DNA of 64,000 bases, from contig JAULJL010000032.1 of the NCBI GenBank assembly GCA_030761205.1, forward strand, positions 9,367,134 through 9,431,133. Reading direction: 5' to 3'. The DNA is from Fremontodendron californicum (lineage: Eukaryota > Streptophyta > Magnoliopsida > Malvales > Malvaceae). Both the position numbers and the translations under genes were made by a program. The notes below the pieces were generated by a model, which did not search any database, was not told the DNA's origin, and saw only the letters and a program-made list of their open reading frames with translations. Positions 9,561-21,391 of this stretch are shown here, one piece after another (positions within the stretch are counted from its first letter, which is position 1; the number at the start of each line of letters is the position of its first letter).

Positions 9561-11100
9561 AATTGTGATATCATGCATACGAGAATTCGAATGATTCCAA
9601 AGTGCAAAATGAAAATTTTGATTATCTATTCCCCCTGGGGATCACTTTTCAATGAGAATATTCGTGCTTGATATGATAAATGGCCATCTTTCATATCCCT
9701 CCCACAAAGAGAAAATTATCCATAGTTACCCTTTTGAGTCAAAATAATTCTTTCTTCTTTGAACCCTGATCAAGGATCACCCTCTACATTGGGGGGCAAA
9801 TGCGAGGAAAGATCTTCCCAAAGATCACGAAAAAATGAGTCCTAGCTCAAAGATAGATACAAAGCAAATTGAGGCCTGAATAAATATGGGCTCACTCTGT
9901 CAAAGAAAAAATGGCGAAATGAAAGCCAAGAAAAACAAAAGAAAAACACACAAAGAAAAAGTGTGAAAAAGTATGGCAAATGAAAGCCAAAAGCAAAGAA
10001 GGAAAAAAGCGAAGTCAAAAGGAATGAAACGTCCAAAAGGGACAAATGCTTCGAAGAAAATCCTCCTCAAGAAATAATCCTTGATCTGATTACCCTCAAA
10101 CACATATTTTGGGCCTATTTATCCTTTCTTTTTGAACCCTGAACTGTGGCCGACATTACGTGCTTTAAAAGTTTATTTTGATCAAGCATGAATATTTAAT
10201 TTGAAGGGTTTTCCTCAGGTTTTATCCAATCTCATCGAATTATCATTTCACTAAGGATGAATTTAGAATTCTCAAGTGCATGGTAAAAAAATGAAAAAAA
10301 AAGAAAGAAAAAAATGGAAAGAATGGGACTCTAGGGCGAAAACCCAAAAACGGGCTGTCAGAGTAAAATGGGAATTTTCGATGCCATCTATGATAGTGCC
10401 GATACCACAAAAGAGAAGGTCATCTTGGAAAAGTGGTCATCGAGGATCATCTAGGAATTCCTGAACCTCCCAAATTGTTAGCCCTCATTTGGAGGGTTAA
10501 CTTCAAAAACTGAGATCTTTTTTTTCCCTTCAAGATTAAACTTTCCAGTTTAAACATCCCAGCCAATCTTGACGCTTGTCAAAATACCTTGATATGGAAA
10601 CTAAAAGAATGTTGAATTTGTTTGATTCTCAACGAATTCATGATTTATAAAACCTGTTCCATTCGTGAGCCTAGAAGGGACATACATTTTGTTGTGAAAT
10701 TTTCTTTGATCAACCCAAATCATAGCCTTGCCAATCACCCAAAAAAAAAAAAAAGAAGATTGACACTTAGAGAAATTTTTAACAATGATCATCAGTCTTC
10801 AAAAGATTTGTACCTTACACACTATGGGGTTAATATTCTTGTTCAGAAGTTTTCAAAATAAGAAAACAACTAAAGACATTTTTTGAAATAACCATTTTTG
10901 ATGTTGACATGAGATAAAGTTTTTTTTAAACCCAAAGGTGTGGAACTACTAGGGTTAATCTTGATTTCCAAATATGAGAAGAAGAAATAAAACCCGACAA
11001 GCAGATTTCTGTCAATAAGAATTTGAAGACAGTTGGGACAAGGAGAATAGCCAAAATGATTAGAAGTTATACTCTGATTTGAAGAGGAAAAATGAATTGG
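9561..11100 (+). other. Element 2 3' UTR, conserved part
   Basis: Non-coding. It aligns with the region after the integrase in Element 1 (22085 on) and Element 6 (60880 on). Shared landmarks are GAATTCGAATGATTCCAA, GATCAAGGATCACC, GGGCAAATGCGAGGAAA, ATTACGTGCTTTAAAAG and TTTGATCAAGCATG. A/G-rich runs (9880-10030, 10290-10330) give short basic ORFs that I do not consider genes. Confidence 0.6.
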
Positions 11101-11129
11101 AAAGGCTAAGCCAAAGTTTAGAAAATGAT

Positions 11130-11500
11130 CAGGGGAATTTGCATATTTTCATCAAGCATTTGCATAATGTCAATCTTGGCCTTTGCATATTTTCATGAAG
11201 CATTTGCATCATTATCGATCTTTGCATTTGCATCATGTAAAAGCATTCTGCACGTTGTCAATCCTCGCATTTGCATCATTTAGAAGCATTTGCATAATGT
11301 CAATCTTTGCATCTGCATCATTCCATGAAGTAGTTGCATCAATCTGAGAGCATTTGCAGTTGCATTTAGAAGCATTTGCATCTTATCTAACATCAACATC
11401 AAGAAACATTTACATCAATTCAAAACATCTACATATGCAATATGAGGTATGTGCATCCTGTTAATCATTTGCACCAGCATCAAAAAGCATTCGCATCTTC
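11130..11500 (+). repeat. Short-period GCATTTGCAT repeats
   Basis: Irregular tandem array of AAGCATTTGCATCAT-like units, diverged and with variable spacing. Found only in Element 2's 3' UTR. Confidence 0.65.
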
Positions 11501-11559
11501 TCAAAATCTTCGGGTTAATTTTCAACAATTCTTCAAAGATCATTGTGAAGATCATTTTT

Positions 11560-12600
11560 AAGACCTTCGGGCATAGTTTTTCAAATCACGGGCAAGGCCT
11601 CTGGGCACCATTTTAAAGACCTTCGGGCATAATTTTTCATTACGGGTAAGGCCTCTGGGCACCATTTTAAAAACCTTCGGGCACCATTTTAAAGACCTCT
11701 GGGCACCATTTTTAAAGACCTCCGGGCACCATTTTAAAGACCTTCGGGCACCATTTTTAAAGACCTTTGAACATCATTTTATAGACCTTCGGGCACCATT
11801 TTTAAAGACCTTCGGGCACCATTTTTAAGACCTTCGGGCATAATTTTTCATTACGGGTAAGGCCTTCGGGCACCATTTTAAAGACCTTCGGGCACTATTT
11901 TTGAGATATTCGGGCATAATTTTTCATCACGGGTAAGGCCTTCGGGCACTATTTTAAAGACCTCCGAGCACCATTTTAAAGACCTTCGGGCACCATTTTT
12001 AAGACCTTCGGGCATAATTTTTCATTACGGGTAAGGCCTCCAGGCATCATTTTAAAGCCCTCCGGGCACCATTTTAAAGACCTCAGGGCACCATTTTAAA
12101 GACCTTCGAGCACCATTTTTAAAGACCTCCGGGCACCATTTTAAAGACCTCTGGGCACCATTTTTAAAGACCTTCGGGCACCATTTTTAAGACCTTCGGG
12201 CATAAATTTTTATCACGGGTAAGGCCTCCGGGCACCTTTTTAAAGACCTCCGGACACCATTTTAAAGACCTTCGGGCACCATTTTTAAGACCTTCGGGCA
12301 TAATTTTTCATCACGGGTAAGGCCTCCGAGCACCATTTTAAAGCCCTCCGGGCACCATTTTAAAGACCTCCGGGCACCATTTTAAAGACCTTCGGGCACC
12401 ATTTTTAACCTTCGGGCATAATTTTTCATTACGGGTAAGGCCTCTGGGCACCATTTTAAGGACCTCTGGGCACCATTTTAAAGACCTTCGGGCACCACTT
12501 TAAAGACCTCCGGGCACCATTTTTAAAGACCTTCGGGCACCATTTTTATGACCTTCGGGCACCATTTTTAAGACCTTCGGGCACCATTCTTAAGACTTTC
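11560..12600 (+). repeat. 22-23 bp tandem array (GACCTTCGGGCACCATTTTTAAA)
   Basis: About forty units of 22-23 bp; the two lengths differ by four versus five T. A longer variant containing CATAATTTTTCATTACGGG appears every 70-220 bp (near 11630, 11850, 11915, 12015, 12200, 12300, 12415), giving a loose higher-order pattern. The same unit exists in only a few copies in Element 1 (24540-24775) and Element 6 (63020-63250). Tandem arrays in the 3' UTR are known for Ogre/Tat elements and can seed satellites. Confidence 0.9.
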
Positions 12601-12842
12601 AGGCAGAATTTTTTCTTTTGAAATCGAACCCGTTTCCTTAAGAAGGGTCAAGCCTTGATTGGTCAGGGAATTCAATTTAAGGACAATTTTCAATTTACAG
12701 TTTTCCAAAAAAAAATATGAAAAAATGACGAAAAAATGAAATGAGAAAAAAGAAAACCCTTTCCCTTCCTTCACATGTGATTTCACTAACAGTATAAAAT
12801 TAGTGTTTGTTTATCTTTGCCTGATTCCTGATTCTTAGCAAT

Positions 12843-12859
12843 AGCCAAAGAGGGGCAGC
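12843..12859 (+). other. Polypurine tract, Element 2
   Basis: AGCCAAAGAGGGGCAGC immediately precedes the LTR start TGTAGACACC. The same tract precedes the LTRs at 25368, 45800 and 63772. It would prime plus-strand DNA synthesis. Confidence 0.75.
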
Positions 12860-15800
12860 TGTAGACACCTAATTTTGTCCGGACCCCTAAATCAAGTACA
12901 TTTTCTTCCTAAATTGATGTTTCAAAACGCTAAAAGGCTTTTCTCATCCTACAGGTGGTACTCCGAGGCTTACTACAAGAAAACAGATAAAAAAGTCAAA
13001 CTCAAAAAAGTCATTCCCAAAAAAGTCAACCCCAAAATAGTCAACCCCAAAAAAGTCAACTACTAAAAAAGTCAACCCACTTTCAAAATCAAGATTTGAG
13101 GTTCAATTGAAAAACGGTGAAAGAATTTTGATAATCCGAGGTATACATTGAAAGATATGGAGGTAAAAAGTTGAGTTACGAGATTCAGTAGAAAGGAAAC
13201 CCTAATTCAAGAAATTTGGGGAAAAGTACTTAAACGATCAAATTGGTCGGAATTGAAGGTCTCAAATGAAATATGTAATGGAGAAGCTACTTGGAAGAAA
13301 AATTGATAGAAAAGTCAATTAGGAAGAAAACCAAGAATTAGGGTTTTTTGGTGGATTTCGGTGAAATTTGGAAAAATTGCAGAAATGGCCCAATTCGAAA
13401 GATCTAAAGCCATTAATTGATGAGACATGATTAAAAAAGGATAGGCCAAGGTTCAATTTAAAGAAAATCTAAAAATTGGACTTGTTTTGAGCAAAATTGG
13501 GTTTCGGAGGTAAAAGGGAAAAATTGGAAAATATGGGAAAAAGAGCAAATGAACTCCAAAAATTCTGAAAATTTGCAAATCTTATTCTTAAATCATTTTG
13601 AAGAGATTGGTGAAAGAAAATCTCGATTCAGACTTTGTTTGCAAAATGGCCAAATACCGGGTCTCCTATGTTGTAATTCAACAGGATAAATCCCGAAAAA
13701 ATAGCAAACGAGTTCCAAAATTTTTGAAGGTTTGTAAATCTCATTTTTAAATTATTTGGAAGAGATTGGCGAAAGAAAATCTTGATTCGGAGTTCGTTTG
13801 CAAAATGGCCAAAATCCGGGTCCCCTATGTAGTAATTCAAGCAGATAAATCTCGAAAAATAGAAAATGAGCTCCAAAAATTATGAGAACTTCCATATCAC
13901 TTTTTTAAATAATTTGGAAGAGATTGGTGAAGAAAAATCTGGATTCGGAGCTCGTTTTTAAAATGGTAAAGTTCAGGTGCATAAAAGGGGTAATTTCGGA
14001 AATAAATCTGAAATAAATAGCAAAAGGACTCCGAAATTTTAAAAACTTCCAGAATTCAGTTTTTTATTAATTTGGAAGTATTGAAAAAAGAAAATTCGAA
14101 TTTGGAGTCCGTTTGCTATTTATTTAAGTTCGGGGGGCGAAAAGGTAATTTCACCAAGGAAACCAAAAAGGGCAAATTTGTAATTGAAGAAATTATGAAA
14201 GAAGAAGGAATTGCTGGGATTTTTTCTTCCCTTGATCAGCGAACATAGAGGAGAAGAAGGAAGTTTGAACAATTTAATTCCCTAGTTACTATCAAGCCAC
14301 ATGCTAGCATTAACACTTTGCAAATGGTCCCCCCTTCATCCAATGGCTTAGGTGCCTTGTAGAAAAGTTGAATTGACCATCCAATGGCCAAGTTTAAATG
14401 CCAAAATGACATTTTTATTTGTCGTAAAAGAACCCTCATCTAATGGCCAAGAATGGAAGAGAAAAGATGAACACAATTCATCAAAGGGTGAGCATCCATT
14501 CGGTTGAGCAAGGGAGTGCATAGGATTATCTCTTTGCATCCAATGGCTTAGGCCATATACAAGGGCTGAGTACACATGTTGAGGGCTGGATTTAATCTAC
14601 AAGATGTCATTTTTATGTTGGCCTCATCCAATGACCAAGAATGGAAGAGCACAACTCATCCAAGGGTAGGCACTTAAGAGGGGCAAGCAAGGGAGTGCAT
14701 GGGATTGGTCTTCTTTTGCATCTAATGGCTAAGGTTACTAAAAGGGCTGAGTACACATCTTAAGGTCTGCTATCAATTGGCAAGATGACATTTTTATGTT
14801 GTCATAAAAATATCTAAATCTAAAGGCCAAGATTGGAGGAGAAAAAGTGCAATTCCCATCCAAGGGCTAAGGGGCCATTCGGCCAAGGCTAAAGGGAGGG
14901 GAGAATTTTATTTTTTTCAAAAGTTTTTGGCTGGAAAACAGCAGCTAATTTGGAAAAAAAAATGGTTTTGAAAGAAAAAAAAAGGTTTTCAATAGAGAGC
15001 TTGAAGGCAGTCATCTCTACCAAGCTCTAGCCTAGCTTTCTTCTTCATTTCCATGGTGTTTTCTTGATTTTTCTATCATGTTTTCCTACTACATTTTTCA
15101 TAGAAATAAAGTTTTTAATGTTTACTCATGTTTTCATCTCTTCTTCTTCTTTAAAATGGTGGAAAACAATATTTTTCTATGGTTTCATGCTATGGCCAAA
15201 AATGGCACATTTATTTGCCTTATTTTTCATTTTTTTCTTCCTTGCATGTTGTTGTGCAAAATGATTTTTACAAGTTTTTTTAGAGTATTCTAAGGTTTTG
15301 ATTTTTACAAAATATGAAGCAAAAAAGGTTGAAATGGCTACATGATCTTGGCTAGACCAAGTGACCATGGTTAGGAGAGAGGCTATGCCCATTTTTACCT
15401 ACCATGAAGCTCACCTTATTTTCTGTTTTACATGGTTTATTTTCTGTTTTATTGAGATGGAAAGACTTCATGATCTTGGCAAGACCAAGTGATTATGGTT
15501 TGGTTGTAATTTTTGCATGTCTATGTTAAATCTTGTATATATGTTCTTCACATTATTTTCTATGCTATATTTACGTATATATTTCATTTCCATGCTTGAT
15601 ATTGCATCCTTGCATATTCGGCCATTGTTGGTCATATGCTCATGTTGTGCATTTTTTTTATGTATCATGTCTTACATGTTTGCATTCTCATGTTTTTGTT
15701 TCATGACCATTCGGCCATTCCATTTTGTATGCCTTGCATGTGTATTTTTCTTTTTCTTCTTAACTTGTTTGTATCTCCATGCCATGAACTTGCATATTCT

Positions 15801-18692
15801 GATTTTATATTCCATGTGTTTATGAAAATTCTATGATAAAAACACCACCATTTTGTTTCATGACCATTCGGCCATTCCATTTTGTATGCCTTGCATGTAC
15901 ATTTTCCTTTTGTTTCTTAACTTGTTAGCATTTCCATGCCATGATCTTGTGCATTTTGATTTTGGTATTTATATGCTATTGAAAATGTCATGACATTATG
16001 CATTTTAATATGTTTGTCATGTACTTGTGTCATTTACTAAATATGATTGCATTAGAGTCTCATGTGACCATTTGGCCTCTTCATGCATCCTTTGCCTAGT
16101 CATGCATTTTCATTTTGTTTAGGTAACATGCTTTGCATTATCATATCTTGAAATTGTGTATTATTTGCTGTTTGTTCCACCATTGACATTAGTTTCATGA
16201 GTCATTGTATGTTCATAGTATTGCTATGCATGTTCATTACATTTTAGGTCTAGGCCATATTGGTATTGCCATGCATATTGAGTCTTAAATCACATTGGTA
16301 TTGTCATGCATTACTATGCTATTTAGGTCTTAGGTCACATTAGAATTTTCATGCATATTCATAACATATTAGGTCCTAGTCACATTTACATTATCAAGCA
16401 TTGCATGCATATAGAGTTAGGATAGCATTTATTGCCATGCAAATTCATGCTAGGCATTTAGATTCTCTTGAATTGTCATGCATTTCTTTTACCATTTAGA
16501 CCCTTAGACCATGCATTTCATACATTTCATTTGCTGTATGTTCATGCATTCCATGTCATTGCCACTTGATTTGTGACTTAGGCCAATTAATGGCTCAAAG
16601 TCATGCTCCCTTAAGCATACTTGTGGAAAATTAAGGAATTGTCAAATTGATTATTCTACCTTTGTGATTTTTTTTTACTTATCCAATTTTGTCCAAGATT
16701 TTAAAATGTTTAGCTACTATCCTTAGGTCTTTAGGATGATTTCCAACAATTTCTACTTTGGTTTTTGAATGAGTTTATCAAAGGCAAAAAAATGTGTTTT
16801 GACAAACAGTTTTTTTCACCTAGTACTCGAACATCTCCAATTTTTTTACGTAGTCATATTTAATCAGAAAATTAAACCAATTTTTTCTCGTGTATATTTA
16901 CATGTTATGAGTCTCCAGTATTTTGTTTAGAATTGTTTGAATTTTTAAAAATAGGCTAAAAAATCGTGTGGCAAAATCGGACAGTAAAGGAAGATTTGAA
17001 ATCAAAAGAGGAATAATGGTTGAATTTGGCTAAGGCATTTAGAGGGGGTTGGGTAGAAGTTTTAGCTACTTTCTTAGGGTAGTTTCTAAGCCTTTTTTAA
17101 CTTTCAAAATTATTTTATAAATCTCGGGTTAAGGGTAGTTAAGTCCGGGATTTTAAACTTAGGAAATCAGAGCCATTTTAAAAAAGGTTTGGTAAGGGTT
17201 TTAATTTTCATTCAAGTTTTCCTCACAATTATTTTCAAACAATCACAAAGTTATGTTTTTTAGAAAATCTAATTTGACATATTTTCCTAAGGTAGCCAGA
17301 TATCTTTTTAGATATACGAATTTCTTTAATTAAAGGAAAAAATACATTTTCATGCATTGCATTTTCCATGTTCATGCATTTTATTTAAATGTGTGATTTT
17401 TGCTATGATATTTTCCATGATATTATTATTATTTTAATTCACATTTTATGATCTTATATTTGTTTTCCATATGATTTTGAATGTTTCCTGATATCCTATG
17501 TTTTTTATTTAGTTATTTTTGTCATATTGTTTAGTGTATACTATGTTCATGCATTATTATTTTATTTTCATTTTCATGCAAATTATATGTTAGCATTATT
17601 TTAATTCCATGTAATTTTTTGTCATTTAGATCATATTCCATGTCATTTAGGTTATTTTATTTATAACATGCCATGTCATTTAAAATATGTCATATCATTT
17701 AGAATTGCCATGTCATTTAAATCATTTTATCTCATTTAGAATATACCATGATACTTAGGATTTTTTTCATTTTACCTAGAATATACTATGTCATTTGAAT
17801 TATGTCATATCATTTAGGTTGCATTATATTATCTAGATTTTCCATGTCATTTTATTTATGTCATACATGTTCATATTCATATTTTTAAATGTTTTGAAAA
17901 AGATAATGATTTTTCAATAAAAATAATGATATTCCCGAGTTAAAATAATTCATGAGTTCTCTACCGGATTTACTGGAGGGAATATCATATTTATCATTAA
18001 TAAAGGAATATCTTTCTTCCAAAAAACGAGAATGATTCGAAAAGTTTTCCAAATAAATAAAAATTTCTATATTTTGCCGATTTTGTCGGGGAGTATAGGA
18101 AAATTTTGAATTAATAAATTTTGGATCATTTTCAATTAAAAATGGAATTATTTTTCTTAAAATTGGGAATTAACTTGAAATACTAAATTAAAAACCAACC
18201 TTTTTACCGAGACTTGAGATAACACACAATTAATAAGGTACCGATTTATATGGGCGTTGTGGGGATGCTAATCATTCCCCGCACGTAACCGACTTCCGAA
18301 CCCGCTTCTTTGACGCAGACTTGAAATTGGTTTTAAAAATGTTTTAAAATGTTTTATAAAACCGGTTTTAATAGGTGATCGATCACACCTAGCTAACAAA
18401 GATTGGTGGCGACTCCGTGTCTTTTTATGAGGCTGTTTTCATACCCTCGACCGTTTATTTTATTTCAAGAGGAATTAAGTCGTCTTTTCCTCTGCTTCTG
18501 TTTCGCCCCTCACTCGAACGGGTCCCCCGCGATCCGGGATCATGTATCGACAACTTCATTTTTCTAGAGGAATTAAGTTGACTTTTTCTTGTTTTTTTTT
18601 TTTTTTTAAATGTCACGCCTAAGGAAAACGAATAATAAAGTCTTGCAATGAGACTTGTTATTTTGTTATTGTTATTTTTTTAGGTTGCGACA
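12860..18692 (+). repeat. Element 2 3' LTR, complete (5.83 kb)
   Basis: Starts TGTAGACACC after the purine tract and ends GGTTGCGACA. Layout: a block with repeated AAAAGTCAACCCC units (12985-13080), about 160-bp tandem repeats (13552-14060), a middle section with CATCCAATGGCC-type sequence (14280-14900), a CATGCAT-rich stretch (15500-16560) and an AT-rich end with CATTTAGAATAT repeats (17600-17870). Short ORFs inside are AT-rich noise. The end is about 134 bp longer than in Elements 3 and 6 because of a partial duplication around AGAGGAATTAAGTCG. A junction with reverse LTR sequence follows directly. Confidence 0.85.
13552..14060 (+). repeat. ~160-bp tandem repeats inside LTR
   Basis: Three to four units with starts near 13552, 13714, 13874 and 14031. 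Each carries CCAAAAATTxTGAAAAxTT, then GGAAGAGATTGGTGAA, then GATTCGGAG..CGTTTGCAAAATGG, then AAATCCCGAAAAAATAGCAAA. All LTR copies in the window have the array. Confidence 0.8.
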
Positions 18693-21386
18693 GTTGGTAT
18701 CAAATGGGCATAGCCTCTCACCAAACCATAATCACTTGGTCTTGCCAAGATCATGAAGCCTTTCCATCTCAATAAAACAGAAAATAAACCATGTAAAACA
18801 GAAAATAAGGTCAGCTTCATGGTAGGTAAAAATGGGCATAGCCTCTCTCCTAACCATGGTCACTTGGTCTAGCCAAGATCATGTACATATTTCAACCCTT
18901 TTTGCTTCATGTTTTGTAAAAATCAGAACCTTAGAATACTCTAAAAAAACTTGTAAAAATCATTTTTCATAACAACATGCAAGGAAGAAAAAAAAATTGA
19001 AAAACAAGGCAAATAAATGTGCCATTTTCGGCCATAGCATGAAACCATAGAAAAATATTGTTTTCCACCATTTTAAAGAAGAAGAAGAGATGAAAACACG
19101 AGTAAACATTAAAAAACTTTACTTCTATGAAAAATGTAGTAGGAAAACATGATAGAAAAATCAAGAAAACACCATGGAAATGAAGAAGAAAGCTAGGCTA
19201 GAGCTTGGTAGAGATGACTACTTTCAAGCTCTCTATTGAAAACCTTTTTTTCTTTCTTTCAAAACCTTTTTTATTTTGCCAAATTAGCTGCTGTTTTCCA
19301 TCCAAAAACTTTTGAAAAAATGAAATTCTCCCCCTCCCTTTAGCCTTGGCCGAATGGCCCCTTAGCCCTTGGATGGGAATTGCACTTTTTCTCCTCCAAT
19401 CTTGGCCTTTAGATTTAGATATTTTTATGACAACATAAAAATGTCATCTTGCCAATTGATAGCAGCCCTTAAGATGTGTACTCAGCCCTTGTAGTAACCT
19501 TAGCCATTAGATGCAAAAGAAGACTAATCCCATGCACTCCTTTGCTTGCCCCTCTTGAGTGCCTACCCTTGGATGAGTTGTGCTCTTCCATTCTTGGTCA
19601 TTGGATGAGGCCAACATAAAAATGACATCTTGTAGATTAAACCCAGCCCTCAACATGTGTACTCAGCCCTTGTAGATGGCCAAAGCTATTGGATGAAATG
19701 AGATAATCCCATGCACTTCCTTGCTCAACTGAATGGATGCTCACCCTTGGATGAATTGTGCTCATCTTTTCTCTTCCATTCTTGGCCATTAGATGAGGGT
19801 TCTTTTATGACAAATAAAAATTTCATTTGGCTTTTAAACTTGGCCATTGGATGGTGTATTCAACTTTCCTACAAGGCACCTAAGCCATTAGATGAAGGGG
19901 GACAATTTGCAAGGTGTTAGTGGTAGCATATGGCTTGAAGTGACTAGGGAATTAAATTGTTCAAGCTTCCTTCTTCTCCTCTATGTTGGCTGACCAAGGG
20001 AAGAAAAAAATCCCACCAATTCCTTCTTCTTTCATATTTTCATCAATTACAAATTTGCCCTTTTTGGTTTCCTTGGTGAAATGACCTTTTTGCCCCCCCT
20101 GAACTTAAATAAATAGCAAACGGACTCCAAATTTGAATTTTCTTTTTTTAATACTTCCAAAATAATAAAAAAATGAATTCTGGAAGTTGTCAAAATTTTT
20201 CGAGTCCTTTGCTATTTATTTCGGATTTATTTCCGAAATTACCCCTTTTATGCACCCGAACTTTACCATTTTTTAAACGAGCTTCGAATATAGATTTGTA
20301 TTCACCAATCTCTTCCAAATAATTTAAAAATGTGACCTGGAAGTTTTCATAAATTTTGGAGCTCATTTTCTATTTTTCGGGATTTATCTGCTTGAATTAC
20401 TACATAGGGGACCCGGATTTTGGCCATTTTGCAAACGAACTCTGAATCAAGATTTTCTTTCTCCAATCTCTTCCAAATAATTTAAAAATGAGATTTGCAA
20501 ACTTTCAATATTTTTTGAACTCGTTTGCTATTTTATCGGGATTTATCCTGTTGAATTACTTCATGGGAGACCAGGTATTTGGCCATTTTGCAAACGAACT
20601 CTGAATCAAGATTTTCTTTCGCCAATCTCTTCAAAATGATTTAAGAATGATATTTGCAAATTTTCAGAATTTTTGGACTTCATTTGCTATTTTCCCATAT
20701 TTTCCAATTTTGCCTTTTATCTCCGAAACCCGGTTTTGCTCAAAATAAGTCTGATTTTCATATTTTCTTTAAACTGAGCCTTCAACTATCCTTGTTTAAT
20801 CATGTCCAATCAATTAAGGGCTTTAGATCTTTTGAATTGAGCCATTTCTGCAATTTTTCCAAATTTCACCGAAATCCACCAAAAAACCCTAATTCTCGGT
20901 TTTCTTTCGAATTGGCTTTTCTATCAGTTTTTCTTCCAAGTAGCTTCTCCATTACCCATAGTGAGTGCTTATCTTTCATTTGAGACCTTCAATTTTGACC
21001 AATTTGATCGTTTATGCACTTTTCCTCAAATTTCTCGAATTAGGGTTTCCTTTCTACTAAATCTCGTGACCCAACTTCCGACCTCCATATCTTTCAATGT
21101 ATACCTCGGATTATTAAAATTCTTTCATCGTTTTTCAATTGAACCTCAAATCTTGATTTTGAAAGTGGGCTGATTTTTTCAATAGTTGACTTTTTTGAGG
21201 TTGACTATTTTGGGGTTGACTTTTTCGTGGTAGACTTTTTTGAGTTTGACTTTTTCTGTTTGCTTTCTTAGACTAAGCCTCGGAGTACCACCTGCATGAT
21301 GAGAAAAGCCTTTTAGAATTTTGAAACATCAATTTAGGAAGAAAATGTACCTGATTTAGGGGTCCGGACAAAATTAGGTGTCTACA
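18693..21386 (-). repeat. Reverse-oriented LTR fragment (5' start of LTR)
   Basis: The reverse complement matches the first 2.64 kb of the LTR at 12860. It ends (plus strand) GGTGTCTACA, the LTR start. It shares the subfamily variant GGACCCCTAAATCA with Element 2's LTR. Near 18700-18860 it has an extra copy of the GGGCATAGCCTCTC / CACTTGGTCTTGCCAAGATCATG motif. The ~160-bp repeats appear at about 20120-20700. Apparent ORFs at 20654-21173 are antisense LTR sequence. Confidence 0.85.
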
Positions 21387-21391
21387 AAGAT
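21387..21391. other. Right target-site duplication (AAGAT)
   Basis: Pairs with AATAT at 1826-1830, with one mismatch. The following GATGAGGG continues the integrase sequence as in the counterpart at 60244. Confidence 0.75.

Larger units (their letters stand above)
2952..18692 (+). mobile_element. Element 2: gag-only (non-autonomous) Ogre/Tat-type element
   Basis: This contains a truncated 5' LTR (2952-3975), tRNA-Arg primer site, leader, two gag-like ORFs (5480-6430 and 7293-8704), a long non-coding 3' region with tandem arrays, a purine tract and a complete 3' LTR (12860-18692). There is no protease, RT, RNase H or integrase anywhere between the LTRs: the 3' UTR similarity to Elements 1 and 6 starts about 860 bp after gag. 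Mobilisation, if it ever occurred, would have needed Pol from a full-length relative (inference). It also lacks the DUF7745-like ORF1 found in Elements 3 and 6, so it represents a distinct subfamily. Confidence 0.8.
1831..21386. mobile_element. Composite nested insertion inside Element 1 integrase
   Basis: The plus strand starts TGTCGCAACC and ends GGTGTCTACA, i.e. the terminal sequences of a reverse-oriented LTR of this family, and the 5-bp duplication flanks it. Inside are: reverse LTR 3' part (1831-2951), forward Element 2 (2952-18692) and reverse LTR 5' part (18693-21386). The simplest reading is that a reverse-oriented LTR (solo, or the remnant of an element) inserted first, Element 2 then inserted into it, and a deletion later removed the middle of the reverse LTR together with most of Element 2's 5' LTR. 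About 2 kb of the reverse LTR is missing compared with the complete copy at 12860-18692. Confidence 0.75.

Noticed and set aside
9842..10464. Lys-rich or Phe-rich small ORFs on both strands
   Set aside because: Produced by A/G-rich runs in the Element 2 3' UTR; no counterpart ORF in Elements 1 or 6.
11560..12600. CRISPR-like regular repeats
   Set aside because: Units of 22-23 bp are contiguous without unique spacers, and the context is a plant retrotransposon 3' UTR; it is an ordinary tandem array.
15064..15836. Several hydrophobic ORFs that look like membrane proteins
   Set aside because: They are translations of T-rich, CATGCAT-rich LTR sequence, overlap in two frames and are not conserved between LTR copies.
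20654..21173. ORFs of 109 and 70 aa on the plus strand
   Set aside because: They are antisense translations of the reverse LTR (18693-21386); equivalent stretches in other LTRs (37241-37450, 45884-46509 minus) differ and carry shifts.
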